Notes: generated by a model not told the origin, from the sequence alone. DNA of 64,000 nt from Larix kaempferi (GCA_027924585.1 BSBM01000186.1:2480001-2544000), one strand, 5' to 3'; counted from the stretch's first letter, positions 45,360 through 57,537 are shown. Numbers and translations are program-made.

Positions 45360-46130
45360 TTGGTTTAGGAGGACCAATGGGACGACAAGGAGTTGACACA
45401 GCGAAAGGCTATCTTTCAGACTTGAGTGTTGATCAGTGACAGGTATTGTAAGACCATAGTCGATGGTGGAAGTACATAGGATCTTGTGTGTGACAGAGGT
45501 CATCAACAAGTTGGGTTTGAGATGTCAGGAACACCCAAATCCATACAAGATATCATGGTTGTAGAAAGGACATCATGTCAAGGTAACCAAACAGTGCCTA
45601 ATAAACTTCAATGTTGGGAAGCTTGAAGACAGTCTACAATGCGACATAATCCCAATGGATGCTTATCATTTGTTGTTAGGGAGACCATGGAAATATGTTT
45701 GGAAGATGATCTATGATGGTCGAGCCAACAAAGTCATAGTGTGGAAAAATGACATGCGGAGGATGCTAAAGCCGAAGGAGGAGGATCAAGTTGACTGCAA
45801 GTAGGGTGAGAGCAACTATTGGGAGAATCGAGTGATGATGTGCTCAAAAAAGGAATTCCTCGCAGAGGAGGAGATACAGTCGGGTTGTTTCACCATCATT
45901 CCGAAGGGACCATGTGTTGAGAGGTAGATGATGGAGAGGATTCTGGTTGAATTCGAAGAGAAGCTTGACGAGCTCCAGAGCATAGTAGTAGTCGATGAGG
46001 CATCGACCGGATTGGCATCAACAAGAAGCATATCCCATCATATCAAATTGATTCCAGGATCGAGTTTTCCAAACAAGGAACCACATAAAATGAATCTGAT
46101 AGAGGGTTAGGAACTGAATCGATAAGTCCA
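45360..46130 (+). pseudogene. Protease and linker (IFG7-like element), heavily decayed
   Basis: Recognised mainly from position between Gag and RT. There is a D-G-G-S/T-like catalytic loop (DGGST, about 45461-45475) and a PMDAYHLLLGRPW block (about 45652-45694), which is the conserved C-terminal flap region of plant Gypsy proteases. Multiple stops. Confidence 0.65.
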
Positions 46131-47240
46131 GGAGTTGTTGGACAGAGGATTGATCAGAGAGAGTCTGATCCCATGTGCAGTACCAATTGTACTAGCACCG
46201 AAGAACGGTGGAGAATGGAGGATGTGTACAGATTCCAGAGACATCAATAAGATCACGATAAAGTACAGGTTCCCATTTCCCAGGATGGATGACTTGATGG
46301 ACTGCTTGAGTGGAATGAGATACTTCACCAATATCTACCTGAATAGTGGTTATCACCATATTAGGGTTAGAGAAGGAGATGAATGGAAAACAACCTTCAA
46401 GATGAAGGAAGGACTGTATGAGTGGTTAGTCATGACAATTGGATTGACTAATGCACCTAGTACATTCATGCAATTGATGAATGAGGTGTTGAATCCGTTC
46501 TTGGGAAATTTCATCGTAGTGTATCTAGATGACATCCTGATATTTAGTCGAACCAAGGTTGAACACTTGGAGCATATTCGACAAGTATTGCGGAAGCTGC
46601 AGGAAGAGAAGCTGATGGTGAGCCTACAGAAGTTTTTCTTCATGAAGGAAGAACTAGTGTACTTGGGATTTGTAATCTCAGGTAAAGGGTTGGTGATGGA
46701 CCCGGAAAAGGTGAAGGTTATATTGGAGTGGCCAGAACCGACAAGCACGACAGGAGTGCAAATTTTTCATGGACTTGCTAGTTTCAATCGAAAGTTCATT
46801 ACAGGATTCAGTCGGATATGTGCACCATTGACCGAGTACATGAAGAAAGGGTATTTCAAGTGGATAGAAGCTACCCATAAATATTTCAACAAGTTGAAGA
46901 AGAAGGTGACTGAGAGCCTACTGTTAGTGCTCCTAGATTTCAATAAATTTTTCCAAGTCGATTGTGATGGAAATAAAATGGAAATAGGATCCGTGTTGAG
47001 CCAGAAGGGCCGACCAATTGCATTCTTCAGTGAGAAGTTGGATGAAGTGAAGCAAAAATATTCATTCTATGACCAAGAGGTCTATGCTATTATCCAAGCG
47101 TTGAAGAAATGGAGGCATTATTTGTTGCCCACGGAATTTTTGTTGTACACAGATCACCAAGCACTGAGGTACCTGAATACTCAGTCGAAGTTGAACAAGC
47201 GAAACATGAAGTGGGTTGAATTCCTATAGGAATATACCTT
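46099..47240 (+). pseudogene. Reverse transcriptase-RNase H (IFG7-like element)
   Basis: The longest open block is 46135-47229 (first codon is TTG, so it is the interior of pol). Motifs: PCAVPIVLAPKNGGEWRMC, INKITIKYRFPFPRMDDL, YHHIRVREGDEWKTTF, an LTNAPSTFMQLMNEVL block, YLDD at 46522-46533, and YLGFVISGKGL. RNase H follows with FQVDCDGNKMEIGSVL where D-A-S is usual (the first Asp is kept), the YSFYDQEVYAIIQALKKWRHYL Glu block and the YTDHQALRYL Asp block. It is interrupted by TAG at 47227. Confidence 0.93.
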
Positions 47241-47241
47241 C

Positions 47242-48600
47242 ATGTTGCAACATAAGTCAGGAAAGTCGAACAAGGTTACTGACGCGCTGAGTCGAAGGGT
47301 TGAATTGCTGAACACAATGACAGTTCAGGTGCCAGGAATAGATTCGTTGAAGACAGATTATGAGACTGACGAATATTTTGTGAAAGCATGGAAGGCGAGT
47401 CATGAACCGTGGAGTGTTGACAGGACGCCATAGTTGGATTATTTTATCCAAGAGGGATACCTATTCAAGGGACAACAGTTGTGTATTCCCAGAGGATCCG
47501 TAAGAGAGAACCTAATTCGAGAGCTGCATAGTGGCATATTAGCAGGTCATTTTGGTATCGACAAGACCAAGACGTTTGTCGAAGAAAAGTATTACTGGCC
47601 AGGAATGATGGAAGATGTCGGTAAATGGGTAAGATAATGTCGAGCTTGCTAGTTAGCAAAGGGAATAAGTCAGAATACAGGGGCTGTATGCACCGTTACC
47701 AGTGCTGAATACCCCATGGGGGCACCTAAGCATGGATTTTTTTGCTAGGATTTTCGAAGATGCATCAAGGTAATGAATCAATCTTTGCTGTAGTCGACAG
47801 ATTTTCAAAGATGGCACACTTTATTTCGTGTCAGAAGACAAGTGATGCCACAAGAATTGTTGTATTATTCTTCAAGGAGATAGTCAAATTGCATGGGTTG
47901 TTGAAGAGTATAACATGAGACAGAGATACCATGTTTATGGGTCATTTTTGGAGAGCCCTATGAAAGAAACTGGACACGAGGTTGCAGTTTAGCTCGGCAT
48001 ATCATCTGTAGATAGACGGATAGACCGAGGTGGTGAACAGAAGTTTGGGAAACCTTTTGATATGTTTGACGACTGATAGACCCAAGAAGTGGGAGAACGT
48101 GTTGGTGCAAGCAGAATTCATGTATAACAACTCTATGAATCGATCGACAGGTATAAGCCCATTCTAGATTGTTCAAGGAAGAAGCCCACATGGAGTGGTG
48201 GATTTGGTCAAGATACCGGCAAAAATCAAGAAGAATGCGGATGTAGAAAAATTCAGAGAGCATATGAAGGAAGTGCATGACAATGTGCGAAAGCGCATTG
48301 AGAGGAGCAACAAAACATACAAGTTGAGAGCCGAAAGAAAGAAGAGGCTACAGTCATTCAGCGAGGGAGACTTAGTCTATGCACACTTGTGGAAGGATAT
48401 ATTTTCGACAGGAATGTATAACAAGTTGAAGCGGAAGAAGATTGGAACATGTAATATTCTGAAGAATATTTCGGACAATGCTTATGTGTTGGAGCTACCG
48501 AAGGATTTGAGCATATCACCTACGTTCAATGTCTCAGTTCTATACAAGTATGAGGAAGGTTCAATTATAAGCAGTGCGGAAGTGTCGAGTATTGACTAGA
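47242..48600 (+). pseudogene. Integrase (IFG7-like element), multiply frameshifted
   Basis: After an SGKSNKVTDALSRR linker comes the HHCC region (LHSGILAGHFGIDKTKTFVEE and YYWPGMMEDV, then CRAC with stops). The catalytic core, about 47660-48150, is scrambled by shifts and stops, with traces such as VVDRFSKMAHF-like sequence. The C-terminal DNA-binding domain (FSEGDLVYAHLWKD, then LPKDLSISPTFNVSVLYKY) is open from 48195 to 48599. Confidence 0.8.
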
Positions 48601-48609
48601 CAATGAAGA

Positions 48610-48790
48610 TTCCAGGTCGACACGACAAGGAGGAAATCATTGAAGTGTTAGAAGAACACAAAGTCAGGTGCACGTGAAGTTTGTGAAAGAAAGAGTACTT
48701 AGTCTGATGAAAGGATGATGAGTTGCAGGAGGCGACATGGATTTTTGAAGAAGAATATAGGAGACTTCCAGAGCAGTGGATTTCTTTTTA
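48610..48790 (+). pseudogene. Chromodomain trace at the end of integrase
   Basis: Reading with stops ignored, EEIIEVLEEHKV is followed by a short gap and DDELQEATWIFEEEYRRLPE. This fits the integrase-linked chromodomain pattern in which an aromatic residue follows E-A-T-W. It is the basis for calling the element a chromovirus. Confidence 0.6.
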
Positions 48791-48802
48791 ACCTGGGGAG
48801 TC

Positions 48803-49707
48803 TGATGCGAATGCATAGGGACCTAGGAGAAACAGTTGAAGATGATTGACAAAAGACGTCGACCAGGAGGATTTCTAATGACCATTGGTGTGGAAGAAGT
48901 AAACTGGAATCCGAAGCCAGGAAGTTGAGTAGAAGGTGTCAACATGTGGTCGATAGGAGAAAGGTCGAGAGTCTATAATTTTGATGTCGACATATGATAG
49001 GATGACAGCGAAACAGATCAGGTGTCAACGGGTTGTCGAACAATGACACCGACGGATCATGACAAAGGCCAAATGTGGAGGTCGAGGCATATTTGACTGG
49101 AAGTCATGGAATGTAAGTAAATACGACAAGTCAGGTCAAGGGATGATGAAATCAAGTATGGTCGAGACATGGTACCGACAACTGTAGCAAAGTCAGAGAA
49201 GCGTAGGAGTCAAGGTGAAGTACTTAGCAGTTGTTGGAGGTTGTTGAGGAAGTTATGAAGGTGGTTGGGATCATGACAGATGCAACCACAGGTATAGGTT
49301 GTGCAGCACGACCAGAGGGAGCTGACAACTGTAGGTCTGCAAGATCTGGAGAATTCGGCGAACAAAGGAAGAGTGTCTCGGGGAACAGAGTGAGCCTCGA
49401 GAAGATCAGCAATGGAGCAGAGTAGAAGCACAGTGTGAAGGCACCGAGGAAGGGATCATTAATCCATTACTCAGCAAGTTCTTCATTCAGCAGAGACCAT
49501 GAGAGGGAGGAATATCACACACAATTGAGAACACACTAAGAGAAACATAGTTTCATTTCTGTATATTGTAACAGGTTAAGGACGATTAGTTTCATAGATT
49601 GCTTTGTAGTTAAAAATTGTAATTTGATTCAGTTTAATAGAATCCAACTTCTGGCATTCAGTTCATATCTAGTTCTTGTGAGCACCTGTGTGTTGTTGTG
49701 TGTCACA
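48803..49707 (+). repeat. 3' LTR of the IFG7-like element, about 905 bp
   Basis: It starts TGATGCGAATGCATAGGG right after the purine-rich ACCTGGGGAGTC, and a plausible end is TGTGTGTCACA at 49707. No partner LTR is present to verify the end. Several small frames inside (for example 49231-49425) are unsupported. Confidence 0.6.
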
Positions 49708-50612
49708 GTTAAGCAAGAGGCCCCTTTTCAGGACAGACCTTGCACCAAGTGTGTTGGTTGAATACTTTAAGTTGGCAATAATTCCTCACGTTGTTTAAAA
49801 AGAAACATAAAGGGCTGAAGGATACATAAAATCCGCAGAGAGAAACTCCCATAAAGGAAGACAAGACATTCCCCCATGGACCCAAAAAACCATAACCTTT
49901 GGCACCAGTTTCCACTATGGCCTCTGTTATAACCCACCCGCATCTCGTACCACCATCCATCTCCTCATCTAAATAGTGCAGTCTACTTGTACACTTACCA
50001 CATGGAAGGAACACCCACTCACCCTTTCTCCCATGACGCCCTTTCCATGTGTCCCTCCCACCATGTCACCCCTTCCTCTATCCTCATCTGCATCCAAAGT
50101 CATAATTTTTTGTTATTGAAATTGCAAAAACTTATAAATTTTACTAGAGTTACAATGAAACAATTTTAGATTTTTTTTTAAATCATATATTTCTTTAAAA
50201 ATTGCTAAAAACCATATGATCTGTAATTAAACAAAAATCTAAGAAGCATTAATATTCTTAATAATACAAGCAAAAATATTGATAATTTTATTTAAAACTC
50301 ATAATTTTATGAAGAAACATTAAGATTCTTTATAACACAAGTAAAAATATTAATAATTTTGTTTAAAAAATCATAATTTTGTGAAAAAAAAAATTTAAAA
50401 ATAAGCATGCTATGGACCCTTCCAAATTCGATGTAAGCCAACCAATTTAGTGCCATTCACATGGAAATGACACAAACCCTATTTATACCATTGTTCCGAC
50501 CAAATCTACTCCAGTAAATCATAATTTCTAATTCTGAGTTGGTCAACCTATTCTAAATTCATTTTATACACAGTTTACTTGTTTTTCAAAAATATTTCTG
50601 AGTTTTGCAACG
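49708..50612. other. Spacer and presumptive upstream region of the exon at 50613
   Basis: 49708-50110 holds a minus-strand frame (50014-49709) that resembles nothing known. 50110-50460 is AT-rich with two copies of a phrase including ATTAATA-TT(T/C)TT-ATAA-ACAAG-AAAAATATT (about 50245 and 50320). A TATA-like CCCTATTTATACC at about 50477-50489 lies about 125 bp before the ATG and could be the core promoter. Confidence 0.4.
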
Positions 50613-50856
50613 ATGGCGTTGACTATTACTAAAATTACAAGAGCCGTGAATTCTCTCCCCACCGCCTTATTACACGCACGGAATTCAAGCACCAAATATT
50701 TTACACAAATTCAGGATCAGGCTGGCATCAGATGATTTCTACAACCTCTCAAAGCAGAATATTCAACTTTATTACTTCGAAAAAACAGAAGCAGCAGCAA
50801 CATAGATTCTTCAAGGAATACTGATATTGTTAATGCCTCTTCTCCCTCCTCAAATG
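50613..50856 (+). pseudogene. Candidate first exon of a nuclear gene with an organelle-targeting-like N terminus
   Basis: An ATG at 50613 opens 40 codons whose product (MALTITKITRAVNSLPTALL at the start) is rich in Ala, Ser, Thr, Leu, Arg and Lys and has no acidic residue until about position 35, as mitochondrial or plastid transit peptides do. TGA interrupts at 50733-50735, yet the same frame stays open afterwards and runs, still Ser/Asn/Arg-rich, to a consensus splice donor AATG|GTAAGT, with the exon ending at 50856 one base into a codon. Start, bias and donor together suggest a real exon 1 that has acquired a nonsense mutation, or a gene whose start I misplace. No downstream exon is seen before the repeat arm at 52395. 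I cannot name the gene. Confidence 0.5.
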
Positions 50857-51055
50857 GTAAGTACCATTTATTTGTTGAGTTTGTGATCTGATGCAGACTT
50901 TCATTTTGATTTTGATTTTAATTTCCTGTGGCAAAAGGTACTTAGTTTTGTGTCCATGAAAATGAAGTGCAAGCTTATCCAGAAATTTGGGTAAAAAATG
51001 GGCCTCCTAAGGAAAATAATAATAAAATAATAAAATAATATTAGAGAGAGAGAGT
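50857..51055 (+). other. Putative intron sequence after the donor
   Basis: T-rich, with ATTTTGATTTTGATTTTAATTT. It continues to an (AATA)n/(AG)n patch at 51018-51053, just before the foldback element. Confidence 0.35.
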
Positions 51056-51427
51056 AAAAAACTACTTTTTGGATCGTATTTTCAACTTATCTCCTTGTAG
51101 ATTTACTCAAATTTAAAGCGGGAGGACTCGTTGGGTGCATAATTAAATTATGCATCCAACGAGTACCCATGTTGCATACTTTTAACAACATGCACACCAT
51201 TGAAAATTGAAAATTGAAAATACATTAAAAGACGTGTTTCTAGTGAGAGAAAACATGTTTTTTAATGTATTTTCTATTTTTCATGATGTGGATGTTGTTA
51301 AAAGTATGCAACATGGGTACTCGTTGGATACATAATTTAATTATGCATCTAGTGAGTCCTCCCGCTTGAAATTTGAATAAACTTATAAGGAGATAAGTCG
51401 AAAATACGATCCAAAAAAGTAGTTTTT
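51056..51427. mobile_element. Foldback (MITE-like) element, 372 bp, arms about 165 bp
   Basis: The left arm from AAAAACTACTTTTTGGATCG is the reverse complement of the right arm ending CGATCCAAAAAAGTAGTTTTT, with high identity through both arms to a short AT-rich centre near 51245. TA occurs at both outer edges (51055-51056 and 51427-51428), compatible with a TA target duplication as made by Tc1/mariner-type transposases. Each arm carries its own 39-bp palindrome (51126-51164, 51319-51357). It has no coding capacity. Confidence 0.85.
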
Positions 51428-52394
51428 ATTTTTTCCCTCCAATTTTTTTAGGTGCTCCTTTTTGAATTTTAAAGCATTTTGATTGGCTAATACATGATGA
51501 CAGGGAATTTGTATTATTTTTGGAAGGCCCATTTTAAATTGAAATTTCCTCTAATGCGTATCATTCAAGTTTTTGAAGAGGCTAAGAAGCAGGGGGGACA
51601 TTTCAATGGTAGATGGCACCTACACGGAAACACAAATTAGGATTCACGCGCTCTCATCGGTGGTGCTTCCAGCTACCCAATTACATTCTTTTCAAAATTA
51701 AATAGGCAGTTGTTACAATGCCTTCTCTTCATTGCCATTAGTCAAAGTTTCTACAGTCGAAGCATCACAGTTGCTCACTACACACAATTTAGAATCTGGT
51801 ACTTGCTTTTTGTTATTATTATGTGCAATGAGTACAACATTCACGGCTAAATCCGTACAATCACAGGGGGAAGCTCCTCATTTTCCGTAGACACACGATG
51901 AAGGGGCGAGAGGAACTGCTCCCTTAAAATATGCCTTCGGCGTAATTAAATGCATGAATAATTACCAAAGTAATGGTTTGTAGTGCCCGCTCAATTGACA
52001 TAATTTCCAAGATGATTTGAATGGCATGACAAATAATTAGTTAAGTATTACACATCAACCAATTATAAAATAGGATTTTAGTTTTCAAAAATTAAAATAA
52101 TAATTTTTTAATTTTCAAAATATTTAGTTTAATAAATTATTTTTAGAAGTTTAGTAAAATATTATAATTTTTTTGAAAACTAATAAAAAATTATATTAGT
52201 TTGAATTACTATATATGTAGTTTTTAAAATATTTTTAATAAATAATTAATAGTTGTTTAATAGCTATTTTAGTTTTAGTTTTAAATTTTAAAATTAGTTT
52301 TTTTATTTTTTAATAATGGCTTTGTTGTAATCATGATATTTTTTATATATTCCTAAAAATGATTAATTTTGGTTTTTAAGTTTTAAAAATTAAT
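51428..52394. other. Single-copy-looking spacer, then AT-rich DNA
   Basis: 51540-51960 has mixed composition and no obvious repeat, perhaps part of the disrupted host locus. 51960-52394 is strongly AT-rich. No frame is convincing. Confidence 0.4.
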
Positions 52395-53741
52395 AATTAC
52401 TATATGCACTAAAGGTCTATAGAGGCCAAAGTACATTTCATTTAAAAATGAGAAGACATGTAATAATAAGCAGGGACACTTGTGTACTTATTATCAACAA
52501 CACAATGTACAAAAGTGATCATATTCATTATCATTAATGAAACCTTTAGTACAAATACCACATGTCAAGCTAGGAAAAAACTTGAATTTTTAAAATTTAA
52601 ATTAATATTTTGTTTAAACAATTTCACATACCACGAGTAATTTGTCACTTCATAGCTTTTAGCCAATCATAAAATAAAAATATATATTTTTTTAAATTCT
52701 ACAAAATAATTTATATTTTCAAAATATTAAGTTTAATATATAAATATTAGAAAACTTTGAAAAACAATATAATTTTATTTGGTATTAATATAAAAGTCAA
52801 ACTTGTTATGACCAACTAATCACTATAGTCCCTTGGCAGGGACTAATAAGTGGAAATTAAATGAAAATAATTTTATAGTGGAAAGTAAAGGAAAATGAAA
52901 CTTTGAAAATATACTAAAATATTATTATATGTAATTAAACGATAACAAAAATATCAAATATTGTAAAAAAGTAATAAATTTTAATTTGAGAAAATAAAAT
53001 GAGAATGATAAAAGGAGTTACACAATTTCTAAAATGTTGTGGGTTGAAAGAATTTACAATCTTTGTATGCTAATAAGAAGGACAATGATGTAAGTGGGTT
53101 TATCCCAAGTAATTAAGGATTGGAGTATTATTATCCCCACATTATATTAACATTTAGTAAAATTTGTTTCCCTGGGGTTAAAAATAGATGGTAAATGGGT
53201 GTACTGTCAAAGCACTCCTTACGTTAGGTAACAGGTTCTTAACTCCATGGGCACTAACTTAAATAAAAAGAAGAAAACTTCAATGAGTGCTCCACCAATT
53301 ATTATCATGCCCCCTTTCGTGATATATGAAATCAATTGAACTGGTTTACAAGGCGACTATTTTGTAGATGTGCTAGATGAAGAAATTGTATCATGATGTT
53401 GTTACTAGAAATTATCATGTCTCTATTTCATGAGCTATGATGTAGCTGAGTTTTGGACTGTTCTAGAGGTATATAGGGTTTCAAGTCTGATATAAGATCA
53501 AATTCATAAATGATAGTTGATTGAAGAACTTGTCTCGAAATAGAATATATGAATACACAAGAATATATGTGATGTTGAAAAATGATTTTTAATTTTTAAT
53601 TTTGAATTATCATGGATGTATAAAAAAGCTGATGTTTTAATATTGAGTTTGATGGATTGGACTAGTTTTTATGATCGGATCATAAATTACAATTGAAGGA
53701 CATGCTAATGAAGGCATATGAAGAATGTAACTATATTTTTA

Positions 53742-53744
<3 letters not shown>

Positions 53745-53809
<65 letters not shown>
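53745..53809. repeat. (AT)n microsatellite, about 65 bp
   Basis: An uninterrupted AT run in the right arm. The homologous point of the left arm (around 34250) has only a short ATATTAATAAAAGTATAG stretch. Confidence 0.95.
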
Positions 53810-53816
<7 letters not shown>

Positions 53817-54133
53817 CCAAGCAAAAAAAAACATTGATAATGTTACAAGCGTAAATTTTGAAATCTTCAAAACATTTTTAAAATAAATTGATCAATAAAA
53901 AATCCCTAGATGCAGAAAGTGAAGGAGGGAAAATGGAACACAAGGAGCAGCGAGCAAAGTAGGTGGCCCAACTATGTGGAGGATTCTAAAGAAAATTATA
54001 GATATTTCATCCAATGATTAAAAAGAGATATGGCGGTGATGATTTATTGCTTAATTGCATGGGTTTTTATGAACTCTAGGGTATCATTCAGTTTTTTGCA
54101 TGCAGATTAATGAGTTTGTAGGGTGGTGAACTT

Positions 54134-54913
54134 CCTGGTAGTACGAGAGTTGATTTACCCATGAGAGGGTCTTACTTCGCAATGATGGTGCAATTAATTC
54201 TAAAACCTATAGTTTTGAGATATAACACTGTGGATTGGGGTGCTATTGTAGGGTTTGTTGCTCAAGAGAGTGGGGTCTGTAATTTATGTGTGGGTATCTT
54301 GGTTGGAAACGTTAATTTCCTGAGACAGGTGATTGAAATGGAAACTAGGGGTTGTCAGGAGATTCAAAAGGGGAAAGGGAAGGTCACCGAGACTTCTCCC
54401 TAGATTACTAGAGAGCGAAGCTATGCGGCAAAGGCTGCAATTTTTTTTCAAAATTGCATCCCAAAGGATATTTAAGAGGAAATTGCAGAGGTAGAGCACA
54501 GTCTTTAGGAAGAATTACAAATTGAGAATCCTACTAACTAATTTGATGTTTTAGTTGAGTGGGTGCAATACCTAGTTACTACAAGGGGTCGCTTAGCCTT
54601 GCACGAAAGAACGATGGCTCCTTTTTGGGTGATGAAGGGTATTTTGGCCAAGGTTCTCATGGATAAGAGAGCCAAAGATCAAGGTGAAAAGGAGCAGATG
54701 AGGGATAGGAAATACCACAATGTTTATTGTCATCTAATGCACAAGAAAGTAGATGCTATTATGAGCAAGCTCGAATTCAGGTTTGCCCCACCTCCGCCTC
54801 TGGACACGGGTGTCTCCCCGCTAGTGTAATTGCCTTCGGAGGTGGTTGGCTCGTCAGCAAGTAAGCAAGCTCAAGGATCGCTGAAGGAGAATGATCAGGA
54901 TCCTAGATGTTAG
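54134..54913 (+). pseudogene. Conserved frame of the inverted-repeat family, right copy, unrecognised
   Basis: Same frame as 33963-33181 minus, with ATG at 54161. It keeps the hydrophobic N-terminal third (FAMMVQLILKPIVL, CNLCVGILVGNVNFL), the charged middle and the PFWVMKGILAKVLMDKRA and PPPPLD blocks, and ends at TAG 54911-54913. It has more stops than the left copy (for example 54401-54403, and in the stretch 54472-54540), one of them, TAA after CIPKDI, shared with it. Similarity at protein level alongside independent decay suggests the ancestor was coding. Role unknown. Confidence 0.5.
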
Positions 54914-55803
54914 GGTTGAAGCTTAAACATTTCTTATTTTCCTCTCTTCTTATGTTTAGTATGTGAGTCATTATAGGTCAGAAGTTGTGTTCAGGTTATG
55001 TTTTATGTTGTTAATTGGTGTCTTGGGTCTGTTGTTAGTTAAATAGTTTTGTTAGTTCTGAACTCTTTAGTTGTTGGAATATTTGTAATGGACATGGTTA
55101 TGCTTTCAAATGTGATCTCGGCTCTATTGTGAAGAACGAATGGATATGTTAAGTCTACTACAGGGCTTGTATGTTGCTTTTTACAACAACAAAAGATGGT
55201 TATGCGAGAGCAGTTAAGGACTATGGTTCTTTAGTTTCTTTAGTAAACTATTATCCTTGTTGAAGCAACAACTCTTAGATGATTTAACTTTCTTATGTTA
55301 ATATAATTCTATCTTACTTTAAAAAAATGATCAATAAAAAATCTTTGACATACTAGTCATATCCACGTCACTCCAAAGTATGATCAAAGTAAAACAAAGA
55401 CGCTCTTTTAGAATTTTAAGTAAGAAACTATTAAAGCTATTAAATATCACCTATTGAGACATTCATAATTATCGTAACACATCAAGTTATTGGAATGTGA
55501 ATATAATAATGGGTAAGACAATAATAATTATTAGCATTTACTAAAACAACTTCAAACTAATAAACATACACTTTTAAACACAAGCTATTTAAAAATCTAG
55601 TTTAAGACACATGCTTTATTACTACAATCTATGCTTTATATATTTAAATAGTACATATCAATTTAGTTTAGCCTCGAAAGAGGAAAGTAGATTGTGTGCT
55701 AATCACTTTTTGAAAGGGCTTATGTACTAATCATTTTGAAAAATTATAATCAATAAGAGTTAAAAAAATGGAGGGTGGATCATATGGATGCCATTAGTAA
55801 ATG

Positions 55804-55914
55804 GATAGAGGATAGAAGAATATGAAAGATGTATATAAAAATTTGGCTCATGAGCCCAAGTGGAGGATAGAAGAATATGAAATATGTATATAAAAATTTG
55901 GCTCATGAGCCCAA
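55804..55914. repeat. Tandem duplication, about 55-bp unit, private to the right arm
   Basis: GAGGATAGAAGAATATGAAA-ATGTATATAAAAATTTGGCTCATGAGCCCAA-type sequence occurs twice back to back, nearly identical. The left arm has one copy. Confidence 0.85.
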
Positions 55915-57537
55915 TCATGACATGTTAGTTGACACGTAACATGGGAAAAATAAACACGAACACGATTTGTGAACAAAAATGTGTGCACAATTTTTAGACC
56001 AAAAACACGTGCGTGATTTATTGAACATGGTATAAACCCCCAAAATCGGTCTGTGAACATCCATTTCTTCCAAAGCAATGATTTGGAAAGTATCGATGGG
56101 GAAAATAGGCAGAATGTGATCCCGATTACAACTCCTAGAGGTGATTCAACCAACAATTTCAAATTCAATAGGTAATTTTACCAATATTTTCTATCAATTT
56201 CTGACTAAATAAATGAATTAAATACCAATAAATTTCCTCAATTCCACATCATCACATGAATAACATGGTTATTGAGTTGCTAATCATGCCATAGAATTTA
56301 ATCCACTAAATGATTCTTCAAGGATTTGGTAAATGAGGAGGATTCTAAGAAGATTGGAAACTTGAAAAACCTAGGCAAAAGGATTTCCAACCAAGAGGGC
56401 ATGCAACAAAAATTGTGGAGCATTATCCTTTACTTTGAAAAAATCACGTAAGTTGGCCATTAAAACTTGCACCAAACTTGGCCGTCAAAAATTATTTGTG
56501 GAATATTTGTAATTGGAATTTATCCTTACTGGAGTTGATCAATGCCTTGACAACAATCACTAGAAACAACTCTCCAAGGCTATATGGATACCTTTATGAA
56601 TATTTCAAGGCCACTTGGGATGTGTCAACTCTCCTATTAACAGAGGCCTCATTATCTCACTGCCAATGTAGGATACTATGAGCTCATCCCTAGATATAGA
56701 ACCATCATATTGCTAGATGCATGCTATTATATTTTAGTGAGGCCTTAGCATTAGCCCCGTAATTGCGATTCCTCCTTCCTTATATTATTAGACTTGAACA
56801 AATTAGATTCAATTGGGATATGTTCATCATGTCTAATGTGGTATTAGTTTAGAAAGGCATGTAATATTAGGACAAATACTTGGGGCTTAGGGAATTGGTT
56901 ATTAAACTGAACTTTGAAAAAGATTATCATATGTCTAGAGTGGCGTTTTATTCTAGATTCACATTGAATTCCCTAAGATTTGGAAATTTTTATGTGAACA
57001 TGGTGAAAATTGTATTCCCATAAGAGCCTATCTCTGTATTAATCAAGACAAATCTAAGGAAATCATGATAGTACCTTCCTCTTAATAAAAGTTAAAAAAA
57101 AAGAGTAACAAGAAGATTTTATAAACAAATTAGAACACAGAATAAAAGATCCTTGTATTAATACCATAAACAATTACTAAAAAAAGAACGTAATTTCAAA
57201 GCAATGATGCATAGTTGAATATCATAAGATCATAATGACTAATTAAAAATGTCTTCATCTAACACATTCTTAATATTGCTATTCATTTTCATGAATGGGG
57301 TGACTGTCAAAAATCAATGCGACATTAATGGTAAAGTGACTGCAAGGGGATTGAGGGGATGCCTAAGGTACTAGCATCGTCATTTCTCATCCCACCTTTG
57401 CAACTGAATGACCTGAATATCGATGCAACCCCTCCCCGACATTAATGGTGACATGAAGAAGCACGAGGATGCAATCACCTCGAGGCTCCGAGGAATAAAT
57501 TCGCTTCTGAGGGGTTCATTCGTCCACCACAAAATAT

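Larger units (their letters stand above)
44260..49707 (+). mobile_element. Degenerate chromovirus-type Gypsy element, IFG7-like, 5' LTR missing
   Basis: Gag, protease, reverse transcriptase, RNase H, integrase and a chromodomain trace follow in Gypsy order, then a polypurine tract and a 3' LTR. The left end is truncated inside the untranslated region or the Gag start (about 44260). Stops and shifts occur throughout, while the RT-RNase H part stays open for 364 codons. The LTR start (TGATGCGAATGCATAGGG) and protein look like the conifer IFG7 family, from memory. Confidence 0.85.
52395..57537 (+). repeat. Right arm of the large inverted repeat
   Basis: Reverse-complement partner of 30556-35793. 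It differs by substitutions, by single copies where the left arm has tandem duplications, by a long (AT)n at 53745-53809, and by a private 55-bp tandem duplication at 55804-55914. About 25-30 bp near 57490-57515 are absent from the left arm. The loop between the arms is about 16.6 kb. Confidence 0.85.

Noticed and set aside
49709-50014. 101-codon minus-strand frame
   Set aside because: No homology recognised, Cys/Phe-rich without pattern, next to an LTR end. Probably chance.
52395-57537. Helitron interpretation of the inverted-repeat family (TCTATAGA start)
   Set aside because: The other end lacks CTRR, the 3' hairpin is absent in the left copy, and no helicase is encoded within the arms.
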